Positions 15,963 through 24,995 are shown, counted from the first letter of the stretch. The stretch is 64,000 bases of DNA from Streptomyces sp. 71268 (GCF_029392895.1 NZ_CP114200.1:1207501-1271500); one strand, 5' to 3'. Notes: generated by a model from the letters alone, not told the origin. Numbers and translations are program-made.

Positions 15963-16961
15963 TTACAGAACGGCCAGGATGTCGACGGAGAAGACCAGCG
16001 TGGAGTTCGGCGGGATGCCGTCCTTCTTCTCCTTGCCGTAGCCCTTGTCCGGCGGCACCACGATCAGCACGCGGCTGCCCGTCTTCTTGCCCTCGAGCCC
16101 CTCGGTCCAGCCGGGGACGACCTGCTGGAGCGAGAACTGGGCGAGCTGCTTGCTGGCGTAGCTGGAGTCGAACTCCTTGCCGCCGTCCCACAGGACGCCC
16201 TTGTACTGGACCATGACGGCGTCCGTCTTCTTCAGCTCGGGGCCGTCGCCTTCCAGGATGTAGTTCGAGACGACCTTGGTGGGGGCCTTGCCCTTCGGCA
16301 CCTCGATGGTGGGCGGCTCGCCGTCCGTCTTGACCCCCACGACGGGCAGGGCCTTGTCGGTCTGCTTGACCTCCTTGCCCTGCGCCGAGCTCTTGGTGTT
16401 GTAGGAGCCGACGATGTCGACGACGAACACCAGGGTGTCGTCGCCCTTGATGCCCGCCTGGGGGTTGCCCTCGGAGCCGTAGCCGAGGGCCGGCGGAATC
16501 GCGAGCTGGACCCGGCTGTTCACCTTCTTGCCGACCAGGCCCTGGTCCCAGCCGGGGATGACCTTGCCGACCCCGATCGGGAAGACGGCGAGCTTGTCCC
16601 GGTCGTAGGAGTTGTCGAAGACCTTGCCGTCCTGCCACTTCTGGCCGAGGTAGTTCACCTGCAGGAAGTCGCCCGTCGCGACGGCCGCGCCCCGGCCGGG
16701 CACCAGGGTCTTCACGGCGAGGTCGGGCGAGGGATTGCCGGGCCCCTTGGCCATGGTGGGCTTCTGGCCGAACTCCTTGCCCTTGGTGATGTCGGGCAGC
16801 GGCCCCGCCACGATCTTCCCGGTCGGCTCCGCCGCGGGGGACTTCGACGTATCGACCTTGTCGGCCTTGTCGGCCTTGTCCTTGTTGTTCTCGTCGTCAC
16901 CGCAGCCCGCGAGCGCGAGCAGGCCGGCGGGTACGGCGAGGAGTACGGAGCGTCGGCGCAC
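15963..16961 (-). CDS. FKBP-type peptidyl-prolyl isomerase lipoprotein with two FKBP domains
   Basis: This 332-residue protein begins with a lipoprotein signal, VLLAVPAGLLALAGC, with the lipobox cysteine at about residue 20, then an Asp/Lys-rich linker. The first FKBP domain covers about 90-185 (GDFLQVNYLGQKWQDGKVF, GKVIPGWDQGLVGKKV) and the second about 225-332 (AVMVQYKGVLWDGGKEFD, QVVPGWTEGLEGKKTGSR). It is anchored outside the membrane and should assist folding of secreted proteins. The start is ATG 16961. It lies between pafA and the cytoplasmic FKBP gene. Confidence 0.92.
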   Translation of the reverse strand: MRRRSVLLAVPAGLLALAGCGDDENNKDKADKADKVDTSKSPAAEPTGKIVAGPLPDITKGKEFGQKPTMAKGPGNPSPDLAVKTLVPGRGAAVATGDFLQVNYLGQKWQDGKVFDNSYDRDKLAVFPIGVGKVIPGWDQGLVGKKVNSRVQLAIPPALGYGSEGNPQAGIKGDDTLVFVVDIVGSYNTKSSAQGKEVKQTDKALPVVGVKTDGEPPTIEVPKGKAPTKVVSNYILEGDGPELKKTDAVMVQYKGVLWDGGKEFDSSYASKQLAQFSLQQVVPGWTEGLEGKKTGSRVLIVVPPDKGYGKEKKDGIPPNSTLVFSVDILAVL

Positions 16962-17018
16962 GGAATTCCTCGTTCAGTCGAGACTGGATGTGGGCAATGC
17001 GCGCCACTCTACGACGTG

Positions 17019-17055
17019 CACAGGGCCTCGCACGAGGAACGCGCGAGGCCCTGTG
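17019..17055 (-). terminator. Terminator after pafA
   Basis: CACAGGGCCTCGC at 17019-17031 pairs perfectly with 17043-17055, a 13-bp stem with an 11-base loop. It lies 37 bases past the pafA stop, separating pafA from the FKBP pair. Confidence 0.8.
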
Positions 17056-17091
17056 ACGCGCCCGAAGGCGCCGTGCTGACGGTGCGGTGAC

Positions 17092-18453
17092 TCACATTCC
17101 GGCGATGAGCTTCTCCACTCGGTCGTCCACCGACCGGAAGGGGTCCTTACACAGCACGGTGCGCTGTGCCTGGTCGTTGAGCTTGAGGTGCACCCAGTCG
17201 ACGGTGAAGTCGCGGCGCTGTTCCTGAGCGCGTCGAATGAAGTCGCCACGCAGCCTGGCCCGCGTGGTCTGCGGCGGTACCGACTTGCCCTCGAAGATCT
17301 TCACGTCGTTGCAGACCCGGGCCGCCTGCCCCTTGCGCTCCAGGAGGTAGTACAGGCCCCGGCGACGGTGAATGTCGTGGTAGGCGAGGTCTATCTGGGC
17401 AACCCGCGGATGCGACATGGTGATGTTGTTCTTCGCCCGGTACCGCTCGATGAGCTTGTACTTCATCACCCAGTCGATCTCGGTGGCGATGCGGTCGAGA
17501 TCCTCGGTGCGCACCGCCTCGAGCGTGCGGCCCCACAGTTCCAGTACGCGTTCGACGGTGCCGGTCCTGATGCCGCGCCGCTCGCAGAAATCGACGGCCT
17601 TCTCGTAGTACTCCTGCTGGACCTCGAGCGCGGACGCCTCCCGCCCGCTGGCCAGCCGCACCTTGCGTTGGCCCGTGATGTCGTGGCTGACCTCGCGGAT
17701 GGCCCGGATGGGGTTCTCCAGGGTCAGGTCGCGCATGACCGTGCCCGCCTCGATCATGCGCAGCACGAGATCGGTCGCGCCGACCTTGAGCAGCATGGTC
17801 GTCTCGGACATGTTGGAGTCACCGACGATGACGTGCAGCCTGCGGTAGCGCTCCGCGTCGGCGTGCGGCTCGTCCCTGGTGTTGATGATCGGGCGCGAGC
17901 GGGTGGTGGCGGAACTGACGCCCTCCCAGATGTGCTCGGCGCGCTGGCTGACGCAGTACACCGCCCCGCGCGGGGTTTGCAGCACCTTGCCGGCGCCGCA
18001 CAGCAACTGCCGGGTGACGAGGAAGGGAATGAGAATGTCGGCGAGCCGGGAGAACTCGCCGTGCCGGGCCACGAGATAGTTCTCGTGACAACCGTAGGAG
18101 TTTCCCGCTGAATCGGTGTTGTTCTTGAACAGATAGACGTCGCCCGCGATTCCCTCCTCGTGCAGGCGGCGTTCCGCGTCGACGAGCAGGCCCTCCAAGA
18201 TGCGCTCGCCGGCCTTGTCATGGGTGACCAGCTCGGTCACGTTGTCGCACTCGGGAGTTGCGTATTCCGGGTGCGAGCCCACGTCAAGGTAGAGGCGGGC
18301 GCCGTTACGCAGAAAGACGTTGCTGCTGCGGCCCCAGGAAACGACTCGGCGGAAGAGGTAGCGCGCCACTTCGTCAGGCGACAGTCGGCGCTGTCCCCTG
18401 AACGTGCACGTGACGCCGTACTCGTTCTCCAGCCCGAAAATGCGGCGGTCCAT
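17092..18453 (-). CDS. pafA: Pup-protein ligase PafA
   Basis: This 453-residue enzyme couples the C-terminal glutamate of deamidated Pup to lysines of target proteins, using ATP. It belongs to the glutamine-synthetase-like carboxylate-amine ligase fold and starts [14 protein letters not shown], with the catalytic-loop aspartate in [17 protein letters not shown] and the shared [20 protein letters not shown] segment also seen in Dop. ATG 18453 is the start. It is separated from prcBA by the MFS/LacI/IS region, unlike the tighter arrangement in mycobacteria. Confidence 0.97.
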   Translation of the reverse strand: MDRRIFGLENEYGVTCTFRGQRRLSPDEVARYLFRRVVSWGRSSNVFLRNGARLYLDVGSHPEYATPECDNVTELVTHDKAGERILEGLLVDAERRLHEEGIAGDVYLFKNNTDSAGNSYGCHENYLVARHGEFSRLADILIPFLVTRQLLCGAGKVLQTPRGAVYCVSQRAEHIWEGVSSATTRSRPIINTRDEPHADAERYRRLHVIVGDSNMSETTMLLKVGATDLVLRMIEAGTVMRDLTLENPIRAIREVSHDITGQRKVRLASGREASALEVQQEYYEKAVDFCERRGIRTGTVERVLELWGRTLEAVRTEDLDRIATEIDWVMKYKLIERYRAKNNITMSHPRVAQIDLAYHDIHRRRGLYYLLERKGQAARVCNDVKIFEGKSVPPQTTRARLRGDFIRRAQEQRRDFTVDWVHLKLNDQAQRTVLCKDPFRSVDDRVEKLIAGM

Positions 18454-18462
18454 GACTGAACA

Positions 18463-19734
18463 TTACGCCTGATGACCCGCTCTGAAACCGGGTTCGACGG
18501 CACCGTTTCGATCATTTTCCGCCCCCGTGTCACCGCCCGTTGGGGCACTTGCCCGTACGGCGTCACCAGCCAGGAAGCGTCGGCAACCGACCAGCACCAG
18601 CAGCGCGGCGAGGCCCGCGGCACCCGGCGCGGCGAAGCCGGCCACCACGCCGCCCAGTTCGACGGCCGGCCCCGCGGCGGCCGTGCCGACGGCCGCGCCG
18701 ACGCCGAAGGTGGTCACCAGCCAGGAGAACGCCTCGGTGACGGTGCCGCGCGGCGCGTGCCGGTCCACGACGACGAAGGCACAGGCGAGGGCGGGTGCCA
18801 GGAAGACGCCGGCGACCCCGGCCAGCACGGTCATGGCCACCACGCCGGGCACCAGCACCAGCGGCATGTACCCGACCGCGAGCGCCGCGACCAACAGCCG
18901 CAGCCGCCGCTCCGGCTCCCCCGACCAGGTCCGGGCGCCGTAGCAGACGCCGCCGATCAGCGCGCCGACGCCGAGCGCGGAGAGCAGGTAGCTGGAGACC
19001 ATGCCGCCGCCGTGCTCGTCGGCGTACGCCACGGCCGCCACGGCGATCGAGCCGAGCGCCAGGCCGATGAAGAGGAACGAGCCGATCAGGACCAGGATTC
19101 CGGGTGACCGCAGGGCCCCGAGCCAGTGCGCCTCGCGTGGCGCTGAGCGCCAGGCGCGGGACGGCTCGGACGCGACCACACAGAGGGCGCCGAGCACCCC
19201 CACCACGTTGATGACCAGCAGCGCCGCCGCCTCCGACCAGGCCGCGACCAGCAGCGTGACCAGCAGCGGGCCGACCGAGAACATCACCTCCTGGGCCACG
19301 GCGTCCAGCGCGTAGGCGGCGTGCACCTGGTCGTGGCGCGGCAGCACGTGCGGCCACAGCGCCCGCAGCCCGCCCTCCAGGGGCGGCGTGCAGACGCCGG
19401 CGAGCACCATCGCCGCGTACGCGACGGGCAGCGGATCGAGGCCGACCAGGGCGAAGAGCACCATGCCGAGCCCGGAGGCGACGGCGGCCGGGAGCATGAC
19501 GCGGGGTTGCCCGTACAGGTCCACGGCCCGGCCGAGCAGCGGCTGTCCGACGGCGGTGCCGATGCCGTAGACCGCCGACAGCGCCCCGGCCAGCGCGTAA
19601 CTGCCGCCCTCCGAACGGGTGAAGAGCACGATGGCCAGCGCCGCCGTGGCGTTGGGCAACCGGCCGATGAGCGTGCCGGTGAGCAGTCGCGCCGCGTACC
19701 TGGTCCGCAGCAGCTCGCCGTAGCCGGTGGCCAT
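18463..19734 (-). CDS. MFS transporter
   Basis: This 423-residue protein has about twelve hydrophobic segments and an MFS layout, with LGRAVDLYGQPRVMLPAA resembling the loop 2-3 motif. The C-terminal tail is polar. The start is ATG 19734 with GGGAGAGG directly upstream. It is divergent from a LacI-family regulator, and an operator-like inverted repeat lies 50-80 bases upstream of its start, so it is probably regulated by that protein. The substrate is unknown; efflux of a small molecule is most likely for this type. It ends 10 bases before the pafA start, so it might read through into pafA. Confidence 0.88.
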   Translation of the reverse strand: MATGYGELLRTRYAARLLTGTLIGRLPNATAALAIVLFTRSEGGSYALAGALSAVYGIGTAVGQPLLGRAVDLYGQPRVMLPAAVASGLGMVLFALVGLDPLPVAYAAMVLAGVCTPPLEGGLRALWPHVLPRHDQVHAAYALDAVAQEVMFSVGPLLVTLLVAAWSEAAALLVINVVGVLGALCVVASEPSRAWRSAPREAHWLGALRSPGILVLIGSFLFIGLALGSIAVAAVAYADEHGGGMVSSYLLSALGVGALIGGVCYGARTWSGEPERRLRLLVAALAVGYMPLVLVPGVVAMTVLAGVAGVFLAPALACAFVVVDRHAPRGTVTEAFSWLVTTFGVGAAVGTAAAGPAVELGGVVAGFAAPGAAGLAALLVLVGCRRFLAGDAVRASAPTGGDTGAENDRNGAVEPGFRAGHQA

Positions 19735-19784
19735 GGCCTCTCCCTCCGCCCCGCGCCGCGTGGCGTCCCGGGGCCGTCAAGTGT

Positions 19785-19812
19785 TACGTATAACGAAGCG
19801 TCGTCATACGTA
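19785..19812. promoter_or_regulatory. Operator-like inverted repeat between MFS and LacI genes
   Basis: TACGTATAACGA at 19785-19796 and TCGTCATACGTA at 19801-19812 are inverted copies with one mismatched position per arm and a 4-base spacer. It is AT-richer than its surroundings. The site lies 51 bases upstream of the MFS start and probably binds the LacI-family regulator encoded divergently. Confidence 0.6.
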
Positions 19813-20223
19813 CCATGGCCGCTGTCAGCGGGTCTACTCGGTTACGCCATCGGGCCGGCGGCGACCGGCGTGGTGCAGACGGTCGGCCGCCCCACGCGGC
19901 CCGGCGACGGCGGCGGTCCCGGACGGGCTCGCTCGGCAGGCACGGCACGGCGGAGAGACGGAACAGCGGTGACAGACACGGCGGGCCCCGGCCCCGAACG
20001 CGCCCCCGGGCGCCCCACGCGGCGCGACGGCGCGGGCGACGCGACGCGGGCGGCGGCACCTCGCGAGCGGCCCGAAGCGCCCGGGTCGGCGCGCGCGACC
20101 GGGGTGGCCAGCCCCTTCGAAGCCGCCGGGATGGCCGGGGTTGCCTCGGGACCTGTTGGCGCCCCGCGCGCGCCGGCGCCTCCGGCGGTCGGCGCCGGGG
20201 AGGCGCGGGAGGGCGCGCGTGCG

Positions 20224-21276
20224 GTGGGCGCGCGGCCGGCGACCGCGCAGGCCGTCTCGGGGCGCCCCACCAGCCGGGACGTGGCCCGCGTCGCGGGCGT
20301 CTCACAGGCCACGGTCTCCCTGGTGCTCGGGGACAAGTGGCGGGGCCGGGTCTCGCCCCGAACCGCGGAGACCGTACGGCAGGCCGCGCGGGAACTGGGC
20401 TACCGGCCCAACCTCGCCGCCCGCCACCTGCGGCTCGGCCGCACCAGGACGGCCCTGCTGGTGGTGCCGGCGCTCAGCAACGAGTTCTTCGCCCGCGTCT
20501 ACTCCGGCGCCGCCGAGGTCGCCGCCGCGCACGGCGTCGGCGTCGTGCTCTACCCCTCACCTGAGGGCATCGGCCCGGCCCGGGACCCGTTCGGCTCGGC
20601 GCAGGCCACCCTCGACGGGGTGATCGCCTCCTCCATGGCGGCCGACGCGCTCGCGGCGCTGCGCGGGGACGGGCTGCCGCTGGTGATGCTCGACAGCAAC
20701 CCGGACCGGGACCGGGCCGCCGCGACCGTCAACGTCGACATCGAGGCGGGCATGGGGCGGCTGGTGGACCACCTGCTCGCCCTCGGGCACCGCCGCGTGG
20801 CGCACCTGGCCGCCGCTGTGGACTCCTGGACCTTCCACGTGCGCGCGGCGGCCCTGGCCACGGCCCTGCGTACGGTGCCCGGCACGTCCCTACACACCGA
20901 GTACGCCCCGCTCTCCGTCGCCGGCGGGCTGGCGGGCGCCACCCGGGCGCTGGCCGACCCCCGCACCCGCCCCACCGCGCTGATCTGCGACGACGACGTC
21001 CTGGCCGCGGGCGCGTGCAAGGCGGTGCGGCGGCTGGGCCTGCGCGTGCCACAGGACGTGTCGGTGACCGGCTTCGACGACGTGTCGCTGGCGACCGCCG
21101 TCGAGCCGGAGCTGACGACGGTGCGGTTGCCGGCCGAGGAGGTGGGGGCCGCGGGCATGCGCGCCCTGCTGGCCGTCCTGGACGGCGGCGTCCCCGACGT
21201 GACCCGGCTTCCGGTCGAACTCGTCCCCCGCGCCTCGACCGCCGCTCCCCCGCCGGGCCCCGCCACGCCGGCGTGA
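20224..21276 (+). CDS. LacI-family transcriptional regulator
   Basis: This protein has the LacI helix-turn-helix SRDVARVAGVSQATVSLVLG, followed by TAETVRQAARELGYRPNLAARHLRLGRT and a periplasmic-binding-protein-like effector domain (TALLVVPALSNEFFARVYSGA, DDVLAAGACKAVRRLGLRVPQDVSVTGFDDV). I place the start at GTG 20224, with GGGAGGG ten bases before it, giving 350 residues. GTG 19969 would add 85 low-complexity Ala/Pro/Arg/Gly residues, and the frame is open back to 19321 over the MFS gene. It likely represses the divergent MFS gene and possibly itself. The effector is unknown. Confidence 0.82.
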   Translation: MGARPATAQAVSGRPTSRDVARVAGVSQATVSLVLGDKWRGRVSPRTAETVRQAARELGYRPNLAARHLRLGRTRTALLVVPALSNEFFARVYSGAAEVAAAHGVGVVLYPSPEGIGPARDPFGSAQATLDGVIASSMAADALAALRGDGLPLVMLDSNPDRDRAAATVNVDIEAGMGRLVDHLLALGHRRVAHLAAAVDSWTFHVRAAALATALRTVPGTSLHTEYAPLSVAGGLAGATRALADPRTRPTALICDDDVLAAGACKAVRRLGLRVPQDVSVTGFDDVSLATAVEPELTTVRLPAEEVGAAGMRALLAVLDGGVPDVTRLPVELVPRASTAAPPPGPATPA

Positions 21277-21596
21277 GCGCGCGCCCGGCGGCTCAGCGGG
21301 CGCAGGGGCGCGTCCCCGGCGCGCTGCACCTGCCGACGGCCGAGATCGCCGAGCGCGCGGCGCACCTGGTGGACCGCTCGGTCCCGGTCATCACGTACTG
21401 CTGGGGGCCCGGCTGCGACGGGGCGACCCGGGCGGCGCTCGCCTTCGCGCGGCTCGGCTACCGGGTACGGGAGATGATCGGCGGGATCGAGTACTGGACC
21501 CGGGAGGGCTTCCCCGTCCAGGGACCGAACGGCGTCGTCCGGCGCGCGGCCGACCCGCTGACGGCGCCGGTCGGCTCGGCCCACTGCGCCTGCTAG
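21273..21596 (+). CDS. Rhodanese-like domain protein, short at the N-terminus
   Basis: This 107-residue product has the core rhodanese features: GRVPGALHLP, the active-site loop TYCWGPGCDGATRAA with the catalytic cysteine, and GGIEYWTREGFPV. The usual N-terminal 30-40 residues with the first beta strand and the conserved Asp/Arg are missing; the only start is GTG 21273, overlapping the LacI stop as GTGA. So it may be a decayed copy or use an unusual start. Its TAG stop lies in the CTAG target site of the IS element directly downstream. The C-terminal CAC ending looks native. Sulfurtransferase activity is uncertain. Confidence 0.65.
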   Translation: MSARPAAQRAQGRVPGALHLPTAEIAERAAHLVDRSVPVITYCWGPGCDGATRAALAFARLGYRVREMIGGIEYWTREGFPVQGPNGVVRRAADPLTAPVGSAHCAC

Positions 21597-21615
21597 GCGG
21601 TTTCGTTTGGATCAG
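21597..21615 (+). repeat. IS left terminal inverted repeat
   Basis: GCGGTTTCGTTTGGATCAG matches the reverse complement of the right end at 18 of 19 positions. It contains the stop codon of the transposase (21612-21614, read on the minus strand). Confidence 0.9.
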
Positions 21616-22456
21616 CGGGCGGACCAGAGGAAGATGCCTGCGATGTGGAGTCCGGCGAGGTAGATGGTCGCGGTCTTCTCGTAGCGGGTGGCGATGCCGC
21701 GCCACTGCTTCAGGCGGTTGATGCACCGCTCGACGGTGTTGCGCTGCCTGTACGCCTCGCGGTCGAAGGCCGGAGGTCTGCCGCCTGCCTGTCCGCGCTG
21801 CCGCCGGTTGGCCTGCTGGTCGGCCCGTTCCGGGATCACCGCGCGGATGCCGCGTCTGCGCAGGTGACTGCGGATCGCGCGGGAGGAGTACGCCTTGTCG
21901 GCCAGGACTAGGTCCGGCCTGGTGCGGGGCCGTCCAAGAGGGCGGGGAACGCGCAGGCGGGCCATGACGTCCGTGAAGGCGGGTGCATCTCCGGCCTGTC
22001 CGGCGGTGAGGACGAACACCAGCGGCCGGCACCGGCCGTCGGCCGCGAGGTGGATCTTCGTGGTCAGTCCGCCGCGGGACCGGCCGATGGCGTGATCGTC
22101 CGGCTCGCCGGCCGGGGCCCCTTTTTCCGGGCCCCGGCCGCATGCTGGTGGGCCCGCACGATCGTGGAGTCCACCGAGACGGCCCAGCTGACGTCTTCGT
22201 CCGCGTCGGCTTGGGCCACCAGGGCGGTGAACACCCGCTCCCACGTGCCGTCGACGGCCCACATCCGCAGCCGGTTGTAGACGCCCCGCCAGTTGCCGTA
22301 CTTCTCCGGCAGGTGCACCCACTGGGTACCGGTCTGGAACTTGAAGGCGATCGCGTCGATCACCTCCCGATGGTCCCGCCAACGGCCACCCCGTTGCGGC
22401 GTCCGGTCGGGGAGCAACGGCTCAATCCGCGCCCACTGCGCATCAGTCAACGGCAC
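21612..22456 (-). CDS. IS5-family transposase, made by -1 frameshift (orfA + orfB)
   Basis: orfA runs from GTG 22456 (VPLTDAQWARIEPLLPD) to 22064 and carries the first catalytic Asp in WAVSVDSTIVRAHQ. orfB, one base back, ends at 21612 and carries the second Asp in LVLADKAYSSRAI and the Glu in NTVERCINRLKQWRGIATRYEKTA. A -1 shift at the run of five A's (22122-22126 on the plus strand as T's) joins ARKK to the orfB frame and gives a 281-residue DDE transposase. Two-frame transposases are normal for this IS group, so this is likely functional, not broken. It cuts and rejoins the element's ends at CTAG targets. Confidence 0.88.
22109..22140 (-). other. Hairpin around the transposase frameshift site
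   Basis: Arms 22109-22120 and 22129-22140 are a perfect 12-bp inverted repeat. On the coding strand the 8-base loop is GGAAAAAG, which holds the slippery A run. This is where the orfA and orfB frames must join. Confidence 0.7.
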
Positions 22457-22474
22457 ACCCGGACCAACGACTGA

Positions 22475-22493
22475 CTGATCCAAACGAAACTGC
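22475..22493 (-). repeat. IS right terminal inverted repeat
   Basis: CTGATCCAAACGAAACTGC is the inverted partner of the left end. It is followed directly by CTAG. Confidence 0.9.
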
Positions 22494-22545
22494 CTAGCAC
22501 ACCGCAGCGCGGGCGCCGGTTCGCCGCTCGCGCGAACGCGCCACG

Positions 22546-22591
22546 CACCGCGCCCCGGCACGCGGACCAGACCACGTGCCGGGGCGCGGTG
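22546..22591 (-). terminator. Strong terminator after prcA
   Basis: CACCGCGCCCCGGCACG at 22546-22562 pairs perfectly with 22575-22591, a 17-bp stem with a 12-base loop. It lies 30 bases beyond the prcA stop and shields prcBA from the IS element. Confidence 0.85.
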
Positions 22592-22620
22592 ATGCGCGGT
22601 GTGCGCTCGCCCTTGGTGGG

Positions 22621-23502
22621 CTACTTCTGCTCGTCCTCCGCTGACGCGTCCGGGTCGCCCTTCGGGGCGCCCTTGGCCTTGCCGGCCGGCTTCGCCGGCG
22701 CCTCCTTGGCCTCCGGCGCGTCCTCGGACGCGTCCGCGCTGGCCTCCGTGGGGGCGTCGCCGGACGCCCCGTCCCCGTCGGCACCGGAACCGGTCGACGG
22801 CGCGTCCTCCTCCAGCAGCCGGGAGAGCTGGCTGCCGAGGATGCGCTTGAACTTGCGCTGCTGGGGGCGGGTCCGGTCGAGGACCGCGACCTCCAACTGC
22901 TCGGCGGTCAGGCTGCGCTCGCCGCCGTTGTTGTCCCGGGACAGCGACTCGACGGCGAGCTTGAGCGCCTCGCCCAGGGTCATGCCGTCACGGTGGCGCT
23001 GATCGAGGTAGTTGCCGATCTGATCGGAGTTGCCACCGACCGCGACCGAGCCGTGCTCGTCCACGATCGAACCGTCATGCGGCAGCCGGTAGATCTGGTC
23101 GTCCTCGGGCGCGGCCCCCACCTCGGCGACGATCAGCTCGACCTCGTACGGCTTCTCGGCGTTGCTGGAGAAGATCGTGCCCAGCGTCTGCGCGTAGACG
23201 TTGGCCAGGCCGCGGGCGGTCACGTCCTCGCGGTGGTAGGTGAAGCCGCGCAGGTCGGCGTAGCGCACGCCGCCGATGCGCAGGTTCTCGAACTCGTTGT
23301 ACTTGCCGACCGCCGCGAAGGCGATCCGGTCGTAGATCTCGCTGACCTTGTGCAGGGCGCGGGACGGGTTCTCGGCGACGAAGACGATGCCGTCGGTGTA
23401 CTGGAGCACGACAACGCTGCGACCCCGCGCGATGCCCTTGCGGGCGTACTCGGCGCGGTCGGCCATGGCCTGCTGGGGTGAGACATAGAACGGCGTCGAC
23501 AC
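22621..23502 (-). CDS. prcA: 20S proteasome alpha subunit PrcA
   Basis: This 293-residue subunit forms the outer rings of the bacterial 20S proteasome and gates substrate entry. It begins [26 protein letters not shown], the typical alpha-type N-terminus, with [27 protein letters not shown] following. The last 60 residues are Ala/Glu/Pro/Lys-rich and probably disordered. The start is GTG 23502, 56 bases after the prcB stop. The C-terminal tail may hinder or tune interactions at the ring surface, but that is not shown. Confidence 0.96.
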   Translation of the reverse strand: MSTPFYVSPQQAMADRAEYARKGIARGRSVVVLQYTDGIVFVAENPSRALHKVSEIYDRIAFAAVGKYNEFENLRIGGVRYADLRGFTYHREDVTARGLANVYAQTLGTIFSSNAEKPYEVELIVAEVGAAPEDDQIYRLPHDGSIVDEHGSVAVGGNSDQIGNYLDQRHRDGMTLGEALKLAVESLSRDNNGGERSLTAEQLEVAVLDRTRPQQRKFKRILGSQLSRLLEEDAPSTGSGADGDGASGDAPTEASADASEDAPEAKEAPAKPAGKAKGAPKGDPDASAEDEQK

Positions 23503-23558
23503 CGGCTATCCGTCCCTTTCTGTCAGTGGCGAGTGCATGGGCGAATCTTCCCTGTCCG

Positions 23559-24404
23559 TCAGAGAACCGCGGCCCGGGGGCCGTCCGGCTGCTGGAGCCG
23601 CCCGTCATGCACGGCCCGCGCAATCTCGGACACCTCGGACTCGGTCAGCCGCCGGAAGCCCGCGTCGGTGATGACGGTGACGATCGGGTAGATCCGCCGG
23701 GCCAGGTCGGGCCCGCCGGTGGCGGAGTCGTCGTCCGCCGCGTCGTAGAGCGCCTGCACCACGGCAGTCGCCGCCTGATTTTCCGTCAGGTCCTCGCGGT
23801 AGAGCTTCTTCAGCGCGCCCCGGGCGAAGACCGAGCCCGAGCCGGTGGCCGCGAAGCCGTACTCCTCCGAGCGCCCGCCGGTGATGTCGTACGAGAAGAT
23901 GCGGCCCTTGCCGCGCTCGACGTCCCAGCCGGTGAACAGCGGCACCACGGCCAGGCCCTGCATGGCCATGCCGAGGTTGCCACGGATCATGGTGGAGAGC
24001 CGGTTCGCCTTGCCCTCGAGGGAGAGCTGCACGCCCTCGACCTTCTCGAAGTGCTCCAGCTCCAACTGGAAGAGCTTGACCATCTCCACCGCGAGGCCGG
24101 CCGTGCCGGCGATGCCGACCGCCGCGTACTCGTCGGCCGGGAAGACCTTCTCGATGTCGCGCTGCGCGATGAGGTTGCCCATGGTGGCCCTGCGGTCACC
24201 GGCGAGCACCACGCCGCCCTCGAAAGTCGCCGCCACGATCGTGGTGCCGTGCGGGGCCTCGACGGCGCCGCGCACCTCCGGCAGCGGCCGGTTGCCCGGA
24301 AGCAGCTCCGGCGCGTGGTCGCCCAGGAAGTCCATGAATGACGAGGAGCCAGGCGTCAGGAAGGCAGCAGGTAGACGCCCAGTGATACGAGTGTTGGCTT
24401 CCAC
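23559..24404 (-). CDS. prcB: 20S proteasome beta subunit PrcB
   Basis: This 281-residue precursor starts at GTG 24404 ([15 protein letters not shown]), with AAGGA just upstream. A propeptide of 53 residues ends in EAPHG, and self-cleavage exposes the catalytic threonine of [21 protein letters not shown], with the accompanying Lys in GDRRA...[13 protein letters not shown] positions typical of the family. It forms the inner proteolytic rings. It is upstream of prcA in the same transcript. The frame is open to 24635, but the extension is not conserved-looking. Confidence 0.96.
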   Translation of the reverse strand: MEANTRITGRLPAAFLTPGSSSFMDFLGDHAPELLPGNRPLPEVRGAVEAPHGTTIVAATFEGGVVLAGDRRATMGNLIAQRDIEKVFPADEYAAVGIAGTAGLAVEMVKLFQLELEHFEKVEGVQLSLEGKANRLSTMIRGNLGMAMQGLAVVPLFTGWDVERGKGRIFSYDITGGRSEEYGFAATGSGSVFARGALKKLYREDLTENQAATAVVQALYDAADDDSATGGPDLARRIYPIVTVITDAGFRRLTESEVSEIARAVHDGRLQQPDGPRAAVL

Positions 24405-24536
24405 AAGTTTCCTTCCAGATATGCGATGGCCCGGCGGTACGTCCGAGCCAGTCGTCAACGTCCCCTTGGCCGCATCGCGGTTGAAGCTCCGTACGCCCGG
24501 GACCCTACCCGTCCCATGACGTTGATCCACATGCGC

Positions 24537-24584
24537 GGTGGAAACGGTCGGGCAGATCGCCGAAGCGTCTGCCTGACCGCCACC
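24537..24584 (-). other. Hairpin in the pup-prcB gap
   Basis: GGTCGGGCAGA at 24546-24556 pairs with 24568-24578 (one G-T type pair), and GGTGG/CCACC at 24537-24541 and 24580-24584 extends the stem past a 4-base internal loop. It lies in the 242-base gap between pup and prcB and could reduce transcription into prcBA. Confidence 0.45.
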
Positions 24585-24646
24585 ACCACGGCCCGCGCAG
24601 CGGGCCAGGACCCCCTCAGCGGGAGGGTCGATCACGTGCGCCGGAC

Positions 24647-24865
24647 CTACTGGCCGCCCTTTTGCACGAACGAACGGACGAAGTCCTCGGCGTTCTCCTC
24701 CAGGACGTCGTCGATCTCGTCCAGCACGGAGTCCACGTCGTCGGAGAGCTTTTCCTGCCGCTCCTTCAGGTCCTCAGCGGCCTGTGCGTCCTGGGCTTGC
24801 TCGTCGACCTCCTCCTTGGAACGCGTCGCTCGCTGCTGCCCACCGTCGGTGTCCTTGGTCGCCAT
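24647..24865 (-). CDS. pup: Prokaryotic ubiquitin-like protein Pup
   Basis: This 72-residue protein is mostly disordered and charged, with a helix-forming region [20 protein letters not shown] that binds the Mpa coiled coil, and ends [11 protein letters not shown]. The C-terminal Gln must be deamidated to Glu by Dop before PafA can attach it to lysines. The start is ATG 24865 (MATKDTDGG). It lies between dop and prcB, all in one direction. Confidence 0.97.
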   Translation of the reverse strand: MATKDTDGGQQRATRSKEEVDEQAQDAQAAEDLKERQEKLSDDVDSVLDEIDDVLEENAEDFVRSFVQKGGQ

Positions 24866-24995
24866 ATCCCTCACCCCGCTCGGTTCGACGTACAAGATCA
24901 GACCCTACAAGCCGGGCCCGACATCGGGCCCGTACTTGCTACAACGTTCGAGAACCACCTCGATGATTCCCTGCTGCCCCGCCTCTCAGACGCGA

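Larger units (their letters stand above)
21597..22493 (-). mobile_element. IS5-family insertion sequence (IS427-like), 897 bp
   Basis: The element is bounded by 19-bp imperfect terminal inverted repeats (21597-21615 and 22475-22493, 18 of 19 matching). CTAG flanks both ends (21593-21596 and 22494-22497), consistent with a 4-bp target duplication. It encodes a DDE transposase in two overlapping frames joined by a -1 shift. No other cargo is present. It is inserted between the rhodanese stop and the prcA terminator and leaves both intact. Confidence 0.92.

Noticed and set aside
19321..20223. Long in-frame extension of the LacI regulator gene
   Set aside because: Its first part overlaps the MFS gene on the other strand, and the remainder is low-complexity. 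A start at 19969 remains possible, but the helix-turn-helix position favours 20224.
22064..22561. Transposase as a broken gene
   Set aside because: The two frames join at an A-run with all DDE residues kept and intact ends, which fits a programmed or slippage frameshift common in this IS group better than decay.
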